Below are positions 32,546-41,577 of a stretch of 49,252 nt of DNA, in pieces; positions within the stretch are counted from its first letter, which is position 1, and each line of letters starts with the position of its first letter. The stretch is from the NCBI GenBank assembly GCA_017889125.1, contig JAGHER010000010.1, positions 1 to 49,252 of the forward strand, written 5' to 3'. The notes under the pieces are model-generated. The model saw nothing but the letters and a program-made list of their open reading frames with translations. It had not been told where the DNA came from and searched no databases. This DNA is from Lachnospiraceae bacterium. Its GTDB lineage: Bacteria > Bacillota > Clostridia > Lachnospirales > Lachnospiraceae. A program made the position numbers and the translations under genes.

Positions 32546-35500
32546 TTAATCTTCCTGTTCATCATACCTGCTTTTCAGTTCCCGGGCTAACCGTTCAAAC
32601 ACTGTTTTTTTGTTTTCCAGAAAGTCTTCATCACTGGATATGGTCATTTCCCATTGGAAGATCTTCAGAAGTTCTTCTCCATCCATCTGCCCGATAGAAT
32701 CGTCTTCCTCATTTTCAAACCATCTTCTGATTAAGGCGTAGAGCATAACCATGAAGCCGTCCTCCGCCTCTCCCTCCACAAGCTGGCAGAAACCCAGGTA
32801 ATCATTTTCTGTGGTTCCCTGCAAATGCTCTTCCCGGATAATTGTTTCAATGTCCCTGTGCAAATACTGCCACAGCAAAGTGATCGCACCCTTTTTGACA
32901 AACAGTCCACTCCGCTGCTCCCAGTACAAATCAAACAGCCGCATCAGGAACAGATGAAGTGTACCCATATTCTTTTTACTCAGGCCCCCATACCGGCGTT
33001 TCACTACCTGGACAGCGATCTGCTTAAGCACAGAGAAGCGGCTGTCTACCAGATCATAAACCCCACACTGCTGCAGCCGGTAAATAACCAGCGTAAAAAA
33101 TTGGTCAGTAACTGCTTTCCATTGTTCCGGCTCAATTAAAAGCAAGGTATTCCAGAATTGCTCCATCAACACAGAAATGCCTGCAAAAACCTGTTCATTC
33201 TGCAGAATGGAAGTAGCAGCAAATATACCCGCCAATTCACCTTCTGTCATTTCCCCGCTCTGGAAAGATCCTGAAAGCTGATAGGCTTCCTTAATGTGCG
33301 AAAGCCGCATCTTTACCTTACAAGGGCGAAGCATTCCCTCTGTCCTTACCAATGCTTCCCCCTGTTTTAAGGACGGTACGCCCTGACCCTCTTCGGGCAG
33401 TAAGAGGGATGCACGAATCATTTTCACATCCTTTTCATGATCCAGGCGGTGAATAATCTTAGTCGCCGAATTCTTTACTACATCCTCGGCGATCTTGGCC
33501 GGGCTCTGGTCTACAATCAGCATTCCTTCGCCAAACGCGCGAATCTCTGCCATAATATTTCCCAGTGACTCCACCAGCTGTCCTGTCGGATCCGGCCCCT
33601 CTGTATTATCACGTCTCGCTGTATTTTTAAACAGCCGGTGTGCTTCTTCGATCACAAACAGATGCTTAAGCGGGCTTTCTTTATCGGTATCCTGAAAATG
33701 AAGCTTTAAAAATTCATAATACTGCACCAGAATAGTTCCCATCACCAGGCACTTATCCGCGTCATCCGCCAACCCCTCCAATTCAATCACACTGCGGCCA
33801 TTCATCATGGCAGCATAATCTGGATGTACGTTTGTATTTAACAAAATTCCTTTAAAGCCATTGACAAAGGAGCGCATACGCGTCAGGAGAGCGCCTTTGT
33901 AGTTCCCCATCACCTCTTCCCCAAATTCAGCATGATCCAGGTAATCCTCAATCTCATTGCACAGATCATCAAAATCTGGATACAAATATTCTTCCGGCAG
34001 CTTTCCCCGGTACAAATTCTCATTGGTAATCAGATCCCATCCTGCTTTCACATAAATCCGATACAGGCACTGTTCCAAAATATTGGGCATCGCCGCACTT
34101 AATTCAAAAGCGGAGGATAGAATCGTCTTTATGCTGTCAATATGGAATGCCAGATTTGCATGCTCCGGAAACCAGAAAGGATTCACACGAAGAATCTCCG
34201 TTCCTTCTCCTCCTGCAGTTTTCATTACCCAGACCTTTAACTCCGGATAATGTCCGCGAAGAGCACGATACTCTCCTTTTACCGGCTCGATCACCAGAAA
34301 TGGGAGTCCTACTCCTTCGATAATGTTAAACAGTGTGTTTGTTTTTCCTGCACCAGTCATACCAGCAATAAATGCATGGCGATTCAGTGTTCGTCCGGGC
34401 AGTGAAAATTTTGACACTGACTCATCATTCCACAAAACATGGCCGATCTCCAACCCATCTTGATCCGGCGGAATTAAGGAGAAGCTTTCATTTTCCACAA
34501 AGGCAAAGCCTGCGTATTCTCCGGTGGGGAACAGGAGGAAGGGAAGAATTTCTTCCGTGTATCCCTGCATCGCTGCAGCAGGCTGTACTCCCCATGTCAG
34601 ATGAATCTGCTCCTGTTCCATGGTTCCTGAGAGAATGGATATAACTGCCTGCAGGGTCTCCTCTGACTCCGCAGTTACGCTTACGCTCACCGTAAAACAA
34701 CCCTGGTACAGCATCTTTTTGGTCCGAAGCATTTCATATTCCAGTTCGTCCAGAAGCAAAAGTATCTCCTTCTTAATTTCCTTGCTTCCCAGAGAAAAAT
34801 TTTCTGTGTAATTATCCCCATAGGTATATACATCTTCCAAATTGACCAGTTTCATCGTTTCTTTAATGAAATGCTCTTTCATCTGGTTTCGATTTTCTCC
34901 CAGCGTCATGGCACGGTTCCAGCTGATTTCCCCGTAAAATTTCAGCTGATTGTACATCTGTGCCAATTCCTCCAGACGCAGCTGCAGAGCATCCTTCTTG
35001 TCTTCTGCTGGCTGAAGATGAATCTGCACCGTATAGGTACTATCTTCTGGAAGAGAACTGGTCACTGCAGTAATCCAGGAATGCCGTTCCTGTTCCTTCA
35101 TCTGATGGATTTCTTTACTGTTCCACCCTGATTTCCGGGCTTTTGCATAAACCTTAAGCCGATGTCCTGACTCCTCTGCAGCCGCCTCTGTTTTCGCCCT
35201 TCCGTATACGCCGCGAATCATGGCATTCATTGCTTCGCCAGTATCCTTCGGCCCGGACACAATAAACTGTATATTTGTATCCCCATCCCCCGTTTTCGCG
35301 CTGGACAGAGTAAGGCTTATCTCTTCCTGATACCCCGCCAGCACCCGCGCCATTGTCCTGGCATTTCGCAAAATCTCCTTTTCTGTTTCCTGCTTCTGCT
35401 TGTTGACTGCTTTTTTACCAAGCGTCCTGACCAGCAAATGCATTTGATCCCCGTTTATTTCCGTCAACGGCAGCTCTGGAGCCAGCATACGCTCCGCTTC

Positions 35501-35680
35501 TTTAAGATCCGGAATCTCGATTTCCGAGATTCCGGACTCCTCCGGCCTGCTGATTGAGAATTCCTGAAAAGCCTTCTGATAGAAGTGTCTCATCTTCTCA
35601 TCAGCCATACGCCCCCGCAGACATGAGATTCGATCTAAGATTTGCTCCGGCAGCTTAAGTTTATCCATCGATTTCATCAT
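32546..35680 (-). CDS. HerA/FtsK-like ATPase (DUF87-type)
   Basis: 1044 aa. Residues 1-400 are an uncharacterised N-terminal part. The ATPase core has Walker A GMTGAGKTNT (440-449), a typical HerA follow-up LVIEPVKGEYRAL, Walker B LFVIEEAHRLF (674-684), and the sensor LIVDQSPAKI (721-730). About 280 helical residues follow to the C-terminus. HerA-type hexameric ATPases move DNA or act with nucleases; many serve in anti-phage defence, where NurA or Sir2 partners occur. No nuclease is encoded beside it. It overlaps the dynamin gene by 20 nt, suggesting stoichiometric production. Start: AAGGAAGAAA before two ATGs. Confidence 0.88.
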   Translation of the reverse strand: MMKSMDKLKLPEQILDRISCLRGRMADEKMRHFYQKAFQEFSISRPEESGISEIEIPDLKEAERMLAPELPLTEINGDQMHLLVRTLGKKAVNKQKQETEKEILRNARTMARVLAGYQEEISLTLSSAKTGDGDTNIQFIVSGPKDTGEAMNAMIRGVYGRAKTEAAAEESGHRLKVYAKARKSGWNSKEIHQMKEQERHSWITAVTSSLPEDSTYTVQIHLQPAEDKKDALQLRLEELAQMYNQLKFYGEISWNRAMTLGENRNQMKEHFIKETMKLVNLEDVYTYGDNYTENFSLGSKEIKKEILLLLDELEYEMLRTKKMLYQGCFTVSVSVTAESEETLQAVISILSGTMEQEQIHLTWGVQPAAAMQGYTEEILPFLLFPTGEYAGFAFVENESFSLIPPDQDGLEIGHVLWNDESVSKFSLPGRTLNRHAFIAGMTGAGKTNTLFNIIEGVGLPFLVIEPVKGEYRALRGHYPELKVWVMKTAGGEGTEILRVNPFWFPEHANLAFHIDSIKTILSSAFELSAAMPNILEQCLYRIYVKAGWDLITNENLYRGKLPEEYLYPDFDDLCNEIEDYLDHAEFGEEVMGNYKGALLTRMRSFVNGFKGILLNTNVHPDYAAMMNGRSVIELEGLADDADKCLVMGTILVQYYEFLKLHFQDTDKESPLKHLFVIEEAHRLFKNTARRDNTEGPDPTGQLVESLGNIMAEIRAFGEGMLIVDQSPAKIAEDVVKNSATKIIHRLDHEKDVKMIRASLLLPEEGQGVPSLKQGEALVRTEGMLRPCKVKMRLSHIKEAYQLSGSFQSGEMTEGELAGIFAATSILQNEQVFAGISVLMEQFWNTLLLIEPEQWKAVTDQFFTLVIYRLQQCGVYDLVDSRFSVLKQIAVQVVKRRYGGLSKKNMGTLHLFLMRLFDLYWEQRSGLFVKKGAITLLWQYLHRDIETIIREEHLQGTTENDYLGFCQLVEGEAEDGFMVMLYALIRRWFENEEDDSIGQMDGEELLKIFQWEMTISSDEDFLENKKTVFERLARELKSRYDEQED

Positions 35681-38270
35681 TTTCTTCCTTTTTTACTATT
35701 CCCGCCAGAAGATTACTCCCGTATCTCTTCCAGTCAGCCTCATTTGTCCCGGCAATCATTTCATCTACCAGAGGCTGCGCCTGATCCCGGAACATCCGTG
35801 CTGCCTGCTCTAAGCAATCCGCCTGCTCCTTTACCTTCTTGTAATAGGCCTTATTGTCATCTGCGGTTCCACTGAGACTGCCGACTGTATTATCCAATAA
35901 CTTTTTCATTTGGTCAGCCATGGTCACATATACAGACTTCACGTCATCCTCTGCTTCTTTGCACCATGCATCCAGATGGTTATTAATCCGCTCTGCTCCA
36001 GTAAACTCTACATCGCTCTTAATCGTCTTTCGATCATTTGTAGATAAGCTAAGCTCATTCAGCTTTTTCATCAGGCCATCATCGCCATCAATTGTCAGGT
36101 AGTCTCTGCTTTTGAAAACAACGCCTCCATGGATCAGATCACTCATGCTGTTAATAATCGGTTCTGTATAGGCCTTCACTGCCTTGCTGTTTAAATCAAT
36201 AATCTCATTAATCGCATCATTTCCCGCATCAGTCAGATTTGCTCTCCGTCCCTTCATCGTCTGCCCGACTTCCTCCAGCTGAGCATCAAGAAACTGAATC
36301 AAATTATTCTGCAGCATATTCAACGGCTCCTGGATGCTGGCTTCATTTTCATCTATCTTGTGCGTGGACACAATTTGCTGAATCCTTTCAGGAAATTTCC
36401 CCTTGAAATTCCTCAGATTATCAAGTGCTGCCTCGTAAATTCCATCCACCTCATCGGTTACAAACTGCAGCGCCTTTTCATATTGACGGTTGACATTCGT
36501 CAGATCAACTGACATAATCTTAATCTGTTTCAAAAGCTCCTGGTATGTATCATAATTACTGCTTGGGACCACATCAATCCGGGCACTGTACATGAAAAGC
36601 TCAAACCGATCGGCAATTTCCTTATTCCTCTCCTTGTATTCCTGCAAAGATACCTCAAAAGCGTTCTCATAATAGACCGGCGCCTGATTTACCATACTCT
36701 CCGCCGCAGACATCCGCCGCACCACTTTCTCGATGCTGTAGTCCAGCTCTCGTACTGCCGTCCCCATCATTTCCAGGATTTCTGCCTGAAGCTTCTGCGA
36801 AACCTCAATCGTCACCTCATTGGATATATTGCAGAGCGCCTGGTAATTGGCTGCCATCGTCCTTGCCGGAAGAAGGGTACTGCTGATCAGCTGCCTTATC
36901 GAAGACAGCACGGATAATTCTCGTTCGTATTTTCCTCTTTGAATACAGATTGTACGAAAAAATTCTTTCAGCTCCTCGATTCCGGAAGTATCGTATTTGC
37001 CTTTTAACTTCTTTTTCAGGCCGTTTATTACCTTCTCCTGCATATCATCCTCGCTCAGTTCATCTCCCAGAACCATCTGCAAGGCATTCCGCATTTCCTC
37101 CTGCTGCGCAAGATAAAACTGCGTTCTTGTAAAATCAATTCCCTCAAATGCATATTCACCAAAAATCGCAGAATATAACCGGATATCCTCCTGCTTTTTC
37201 TGCACATTGGCATTGGCCAGAATATCCACATAGGAATTCAGAACCGTACTCCGTCCCCGCTCGCCTCGAATCATATCCGCCTTATTCAGCACTGGAATAA
37301 TCCTGTTTCCCTTATTTACCACTTCTTTGAGCTTCGTGCTGCTGAGCATTTCTCTGATGGCATCTAAAGCGACTCCATGCATTTCACCAACTGCCAGAAA
37401 AACCATGGCATCCACCGACTTGATTGCTTCCCTGGTGATATCTGCATGTCCTTTCAGCCGTTTTCCGTTTACCACTCCGCCGTCTGCCACAGCACCCAGT
37501 CCGGGAAGATCCGTAATCAGCAGGCCGCTCCGCAGGAGATCGCAGTTCCACTGCACCATAACCGAATAATTAACGGCCTTTTCCGGTATGCCGAAGAACC
37601 GCAGTAATTTAAACCGCTGATCCATTACCCGTTTTCTGTTCGCTTTATTGCATTTGAAATCTTCGCCTACATACACAGACAGCAAAATTAACAGCAGGGC
37701 AGCCACATGCTTTGGATCACTGCGCTCCATCTCCAGATCCTGCGCAGCAGGCTTCTCCTCCACCAGATCTTTGCTGGTAAAATACTGAAGCGTCTCAATA
37801 ATCATCAGGGAATTAGCCATAACCGCATATTCCTTCAGAAGACGAAATTGTTCTTCTGAAATGGCAGAGCAGTCTATATCCAACACCCGTTTCTGTGTTT
37901 CATCATCCGTCGCGATAATCCGAATTTTCTCCCCATACATCAACCGCACAACTTTGCTGGTTGTCGCCAGCCTGCAAGTCGGCATCAGCGGATACTGGAT
38001 CAGAGAATTAATTACCGTTGATTTTCCACAGGACTGTTCTCCAGCAAAGCCTACATTATACGTGAACCGTTTCAGATCCTGAAGACCTTTGTCTAATTCA
38101 TAAAACGCCTTTGTCTTCTCCAGCCCCAGACTGCTGACCACATTCAGCAGACGGACACCTTCACGATAAAAAACAGCCTGCATCTTGTCCGGCAGATCCG
38201 CATTAGGCGGCAATGTCCCCTCCTCCTGAAGCACGGATTCTGCCTGCATTGTCGATGTATCGAATTTCAT
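35661..38270 (-). CDS. Bacterial dynamin-like GTPase
   Basis: 869 aa. G1 GEQSCGKST (77-85), switch Thr in CRLATTSKVVR (about 104), G3 DLPGLG (254-259), G4 LNKADM (328-333). A long helical stalk follows to the C-terminus (QVTGxx-free, mostly charged helices), with no clear transmembrane segment. Bacterial dynamins assemble on and remodel membranes; some protect cells under phage attack or antibiotic stress. Large dynamins often occur in adjacent pairs; here only one is encoded and the partner is instead a HerA ATPase. This combination is unusual. The gene lies 21 nt after a hypothetical gene. Confidence 0.9.
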   Translation of the reverse strand: MKFDTSTMQAESVLQEEGTLPPNADLPDKMQAVFYREGVRLLNVVSSLGLEKTKAFYELDKGLQDLKRFTYNVGFAGEQSCGKSTVINSLIQYPLMPTCRLATTSKVVRLMYGEKIRIIATDDETQKRVLDIDCSAISEEQFRLLKEYAVMANSLMIIETLQYFTSKDLVEEKPAAQDLEMERSDPKHVAALLLILLSVYVGEDFKCNKANRKRVMDQRFKLLRFFGIPEKAVNYSVMVQWNCDLLRSGLLITDLPGLGAVADGGVVNGKRLKGHADITREAIKSVDAMVFLAVGEMHGVALDAIREMLSSTKLKEVVNKGNRIIPVLNKADMIRGERGRSTVLNSYVDILANANVQKKQEDIRLYSAIFGEYAFEGIDFTRTQFYLAQQEEMRNALQMVLGDELSEDDMQEKVINGLKKKLKGKYDTSGIEELKEFFRTICIQRGKYERELSVLSSIRQLISSTLLPARTMAANYQALCNISNEVTIEVSQKLQAEILEMMGTAVRELDYSIEKVVRRMSAAESMVNQAPVYYENAFEVSLQEYKERNKEIADRFELFMYSARIDVVPSSNYDTYQELLKQIKIMSVDLTNVNRQYEKALQFVTDEVDGIYEAALDNLRNFKGKFPERIQQIVSTHKIDENEASIQEPLNMLQNNLIQFLDAQLEEVGQTMKGRRANLTDAGNDAINEIIDLNSKAVKAYTEPIINSMSDLIHGGVVFKSRDYLTIDGDDGLMKKLNELSLSTNDRKTIKSDVEFTGAERINNHLDAWCKEAEDDVKSVYVTMADQMKKLLDNTVGSLSGTADDNKAYYKKVKEQADCLEQAARMFRDQAQPLVDEMIAGTNEADWKRYGSNLLAGIVKKEENDEIDG

Positions 38271-38291
38271 TTGTATATATGTCCTTTCTTT

Positions 38292-39233
38292 TTACTTTTG
38301 CACAATTTCTGCTATACAGGGGAAGCAGCAATGTTCTTCCAGAAATTGTCTGATATTCTTCTCCGTATATTCACTAGCCAGCATCGGAAGGCCGTACGCA
38401 TCCCACATAACAAACTCTAGGTCTTCTCTCAGAGAAAGCCAGGAATTACTGCCCTCCTGAATCCTCTGGGCAAACGTCTCATAAGCCAAGCTGCTGCAAA
38501 ATGCACATTGCTCAAAATCAGCCAAATCCCATCCAAAATCATTCAGGCTCTGCCGCAGCTGCTGAAGAGCTTTTCGATTCCGCCCCTGATGTTCTGCATC
38601 ATTCTCCTCTAACCAAAACAGGACCTGTCCCGATCCAATCAATGGATGCGGTACGTGAAAATCCTCTTCCCGCTCTCCTACCATCAAAATCCCGTCCCGA
38701 TACCGGAAGGCATTCTCAAAATCTCCACTGCAGCTGATCAGATTCCACTCCGGAAGCCAGGCTCCAAGTACGTTTACCACTTGATTCGCCAGCCTTTCAT
38801 TCCGTGAAACCACCAGACAGGATCTCTCTGCTCCGGCCAGATATCCCGCAGTTTTGGCCGTTTCTTCCAGACTGTCCGACCGGTCAAAAACCACCTCATA
38901 TAAAATCGGAAGCTGAGAAAACACATCATCAAGCTGTTCCAGCAGCTGAGAACGAAGCCTTGGCTTATCCTGGTCCAAAACTACAAGCATCCAACACCGG
39001 CATGCGCTATTCTTCATCACAAAATCTTTGTGATACTTTTTTACCCCACCAGAAAGCTGAGTAAAAAAGATGCACTTTTCCCATTTTCCATCCTGCTGGA
39101 TTTCTTTTATCTTGTCCGCATTTGCCTCTTCGATAGTTAAAACCTGGCAATCATCCAGATGAATGCGTTTCGGAAGCAGGGACAAATCCAGGAACAAATC
39201 TCGGCAATCCACATCTATGATCAGTAATTTCAT
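38292..39233 (-). CDS. Hypothetical protein in the dynamin/HerA operon
   Basis: 313 aa, not recognised. It begins MKLLIIDVDCRDLFLDLSLL, like an alpha/beta (Rossmann or receiver-like) fold, with further strands CIFFTQLSGG, CWMLVVLDQD, SCLVVSRNER and GILMVGEREED. No membrane helix. It is Cys-rich near the C-terminus (FEQCAFCSS; EEHCCFPCIAEI). The ATG (GGAG six nt before) overlaps the stop of the upstream gene by four nt (ATGA type). Given the operon it could regulate or load the GTPase; there is no direct evidence. Confidence 0.65.
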   Translation of the reverse strand: MKLLIIDVDCRDLFLDLSLLPKRIHLDDCQVLTIEEANADKIKEIQQDGKWEKCIFFTQLSGGVKKYHKDFVMKNSACRCWMLVVLDQDKPRLRSQLLEQLDDVFSQLPILYEVVFDRSDSLEETAKTAGYLAGAERSCLVVSRNERLANQVVNVLGAWLPEWNLISCSGDFENAFRYRDGILMVGEREEDFHVPHPLIGSGQVLFWLEENDAEHQGRNRKALQQLRQSLNDFGWDLADFEQCAFCSSLAYETFAQRIQEGSNSWLSLREDLEFVMWDAYGLPMLASEYTEKNIRQFLEEHCCFPCIAEIVQK

Positions 39234-40003
39234 CGCTCACTCCTGTTTATATACTGCTTCTCCGTCTCAGAAGCAACCTGATCGATCCAGTCCCCAATAA
39301 TCTTCGTATTTCGCTCACATTGTTTCTGGCAAATCGTCTCAGCCAGCTGGCTGACCTGTTTCTGCCGGTCCGCCGCCTGTCTGTCGGCCGTATATATCCT
39401 GTCTATCTCCGTGATTTTCTGCTGGGAGGTATACGTTCCCATAGCACCAGCTGCCATTACCACGATTCCAGCCCCCTTTGCCAGGATTCCTACCATTCCC
39501 CATCCAGGCACCGTCAGCCAGGATACAACCTCCACAGCTGCTCCCGCAGCCATCACCGCTGCATACTGATTACGCCTCTGCTCCAGCTGTCTCCGTTCCC
39601 TATCCTTGTCCCGCCGCTCTTCTGCATGAGCAGCAGAACCATCCGCTCTCTCTTTTTTATCACTGCCGCTAAGTGCCTCTTTTCTGCACAGTTCGATCTG
39701 CGGCAATCCCACCTGCTGCATGATGCTGGCCCATGTGACCTCGGTTTCATAGGAGGGGAGGCCGCAGCGGATTAACTCCGCCACGGCAACCGATTTTAAG
39801 TCCTGTCTCAGGGTTCGCATATAGCGATTAATTTTCATTGATTCCTGCATGGGAATCTGGCCTGCCAGCTCCGCCATATCCAAAGTTTTAATGTTCTGGA
39901 AAATGTCCTGATAAACCTCCTTCATCTCCAGTGCCATCTTTTCTTTTGCCTCTGCAAATGCCAGCCCCATCTGACCATTGTTTGTCTCAGCCATTGTTAT
40001 CAC
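39230..40003 (-). CDS. Hypothetical membrane-associated protein in the dynamin/HerA operon
   Basis: 257 aa from GTG 40003 (GAGG five nt before); ATG 39994 is an alternative. The N-terminal helix region (AFAEAKEKMALEMKEVYQDI), a charged coiled-coil part (EERRDKDRERRQLEQRRNQY) and two hydrophobic stretches (AAVMAAGAAVEVVSWLTVPG; MVGILAKGAGIVVMAAGAMG) are visible, then a final coiled coil. The Gly/Ala-rich helical hairpin resembles membrane-inserting segments of dynamin-associated proteins, so it may be a membrane anchor. No family recognised. Confidence 0.65.
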   Translation of the reverse strand: MITMAETNNGQMGLAFAEAKEKMALEMKEVYQDIFQNIKTLDMAELAGQIPMQESMKINRYMRTLRQDLKSVAVAELIRCGLPSYETEVTWASIMQQVGLPQIELCRKEALSGSDKKERADGSAAHAEERRDKDRERRQLEQRRNQYAAVMAAGAAVEVVSWLTVPGWGMVGILAKGAGIVVMAAGAMGTYTSQQKITEIDRIYTADRQAADRQKQVSQLAETICQKQCERNTKIIGDWIDQVASETEKQYINRSER

Positions 40004-40036
40004 GCCATCCTCTCTGTGGTTATTTGCATATCCAGC

Positions 40037-40261
40037 TTATTTCTTCAATCTATCCAATTCTCTTGATGCTTTCTCCAATGCTCTTGACTGGTACTTAATT
40101 TCACTCAAATTCTTTGCACTAGGCCCTCCATTCATCTCCGCTCTTCTTACTACTCCGTCTAAAATGCGCTTTTCCTTTTCAACTTTTTTCGCCTGCTCTG
40201 CAATCCTTTTTTGCTTTTTGGCCTCTTCTAATCCTTTTTTTGCCACCACTTCCATCGCCAT
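40037..40261 (-). CDS. Small coiled-coil protein, first gene of the dynamin/HerA operon
   Basis: 74 aa, almost all charged helix: KKGLEEAKKQKRIAEQAKKV then EKEKRILDGVVRRAEMNGG and YQSRALEKASRELDRLKK. A full ribosome site (AGGAGG eight nt before ATG) shows it is a real gene. It probably binds other coiled-coil products of the operon. Upstream 40262-40416 should hold the promoter, but I found no convincing -35/-10 pair there. Confidence 0.7.
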   Translation of the reverse strand: MAMEVVAKKGLEEAKKQKRIAEQAKKVEKEKRILDGVVRRAEMNGGPSAKNLSEIKYQSRALEKASRELDRLKK

Positions 40262-40416
40262 ACAATTGTCCTCCTTTATTCATTTTCTGCAGCAACATCA
40301 GCTTTTTATTATGTCCCTGCTGCCTGTCTTTACTTTAACATCCCTTTTTTCTCATTCTGAAAGTTTTTTCCTCCTCCTTTTTATCCGGCAGGTTCTTTCG
40401 CAGCACCCAATACTTA

Positions 40417-40462
40417 AAAGAAAAACGTTTAAGAAAAGCCGTCACAGTGCCTTCTCAAACGT
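40417..40462 (-). terminator. Terminator of the response regulator gene
   Basis: On the minus strand ACGTTTGAGAA pairs with TTCTTAAACGT over 11 bp with one G-U pair, followed by TTTTCTTTT. It separates the response regulator from the dynamin/HerA operon. The G-U pair forms only in minus-strand RNA, which supports the assigned direction. Confidence 0.7.
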
Positions 40463-40471
40463 CTCTATGCA

Positions 40472-40537
40472 ATTGATACACCGAAATGCAGATGAATCTT
40501 CATTTTTCTCTATTCATCTGCATTTTTCTGTATCAAT
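40472..40537. repeat. Long imperfect hairpin, 26-bp arms
   Basis: Arms 40472-40497 and 40512-40537 match at 23 of 26 positions around a 14-nt loop. The outer part is ATTGATACA/TGTATCAAT and the inner part AAATGCAGATGAAT and its complement. No T-run follows on either strand, so it is not a simple terminator. It could be a structured leader or trailer RNA, a small transposable remnant or an operator. The rest of 40262-40611 shows only the terminator at 40417-40462. Confidence 0.7.
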
Positions 40538-40611
40538 CCCCCCATATCCCAATCTTATCATACAATTTTCCCCTTATGTTCCCAAAATTTTTAGGAATCA
40601 TTTCCTCTTCT

Positions 40612-41235
40612 TCATCCCCAATCTCCCTCTGTAACCTGCATATACCCCTCATGTCCATGAAAATATGCATCGAATACATGGAGCAGTTCCTGACGGTTAG
40701 CCATCTTTAGTTTTCGCAGGACGCTGGTCTGCTGATTGGCAATAGTTTTGTGCGAAGAATGAACCTTCACCTTTTTTCCCAGCATTCCCCAGAAAACACT
40801 TTTCTCTGCAGGGGACAACACGTTCAGCAGGCAGGCGCAGATCATGTGGGACTGGGGTGTAGGGCCAAGCATCGTCTGGCGAATGGTGGGCACCAGCATG
40901 AAAAACTGATCTTTCAGCACATAACCGGAAGCCAGGGCGCCAGTACTGGCCTCAATCACGGTATCTGGCGCATCATAGGCCGTGAGGATAATCACTTTGG
41001 CTTTGGTTTCCAGACGGATCCGCCTGGCGGCATTTATCCCGTCCAGCTCCTTTCCTGTAAGGTTTAAATCCATCAGCACCATATCCGGCTCTTTATCTTT
41101 TGCCTCATTCAGGGCTTCCTGGCCAGTCTGACAAATCCCAACCACCTCCATATCTTTCTCTCTTCCAATCACCTGGGAGATCAACTGACAAAAATCCAGG
41201 TCATCCTCCACAATCAGTATCCGTGTTTTTTCCAT
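40612..41235 (-). CDS. Response regulator with HTH output domain
   Basis: 207 aa from ATG 41235 (AGGAG ten nt upstream); ATG 41265 is weaker. Receiver domain: acidic pair VEDDLDF, phospho-acceptor Asp in MVLMDLNLTG, Thr in IILTAYD and Lys in YVLKDQF. The C-terminal part (LSPAEKSVFWGMLGKKVKVH then SSHKTIANQQTSVLRKLKMA) is LuxR/NarL-like, though the linker segment KVKVHS is unusual. It probably works with the histidine kinase at 41960-43414. Curiously, an XRE gene on the opposite strand lies between them. Its promoter overlaps a palindrome that the XRE protein may bind. Confidence 0.88.
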   Translation of the reverse strand: MEKTRILIVEDDLDFCQLISQVIGREKDMEVVGICQTGQEALNEAKDKEPDMVLMDLNLTGKELDGINAARRIRLETKAKVIILTAYDAPDTVIEASTGALASGYVLKDQFFMLVPTIRQTMLGPTPQSHMICACLLNVLSPAEKSVFWGMLGKKVKVHSSHKTIANQQTSVLRKLKMANRQELLHVFDAYFHGHEGYMQVTEGDWG

Positions 41236-41318
41236 CCTCCAACATCTCCTCCCGCTTTTCTCCATCCGCTTTTAATATTGTCTGTCCTTAACGGTTTTGA
41301 ACTAATAATTATTCTTTG

Positions 41319-41347
41319 AATATATCAAAATAACGTTATTTATTCAA
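41319..41347 (-). promoter_or_regulatory. Sigma-A promoter of the response regulator gene
   Basis: On the minus strand TTGAAT (41342-41347), 17 nt, TATATT (41319-41324). The spacer is almost entirely a perfect 14-bp palindrome (41328-41341, AAATAACGTTATTT). Confidence 0.7.
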
Positions 41348-41359
41348 CGTATTATCGTT
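41328..41359. promoter_or_regulatory. Palindromic operator sites in the response regulator promoter
   Basis: AAATAACGTTATTT at 41328-41341 and AACG-TATTAT-CGTT at 41346-41359. Both use AACG/CGTT half-sites, once fused and once six nt apart. A protein bound here would cover the -35 box of the response regulator promoter. Confidence 0.55.
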
Positions 41360-41442
41360 ACAATACTTATCTTTTTTCCCATCATTCGCCTCACCGTTCT
41401 TCCATTCCATGTTCTGTTTCCCTGCACTCACATTTTTTCTTT

Positions 41443-41464
41443 TTATAACGTTTTTTCGTTATAA
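41443..41464. promoter_or_regulatory. Palindromic operator near the XRE promoter
   Basis: TTATAACG-TTTTTT-CGTTATAA, perfect 8-bp arms with six nt between, the same half-site and spacing as at 41346-41359. A plus-strand TATAAT at 41460-41465 overlaps the right arm, so it may control the XRE gene itself. No good -35 box is visible before it. Confidence 0.55.
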
Positions 41465-41577
41465 TAAAATGACGATTTTTCATATCTATACGTTTCCGTT
41501 CAATTCAGCTATGATGTAACCAAGGCCAAAATTCATTTCTTTTGGATGACTGTATTTTTACAATAAGGAGGTTCTGC

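Noticed and set aside
28471-40261. Prophage or insertion sequence
   Set aside because: No integrase, transposase, structural phage genes or att-like repeats found around the clusters.
40472-40537. Terminator for the response regulator
   Set aside because: No T-run on either strand; a better terminator lies at 40417-40462.
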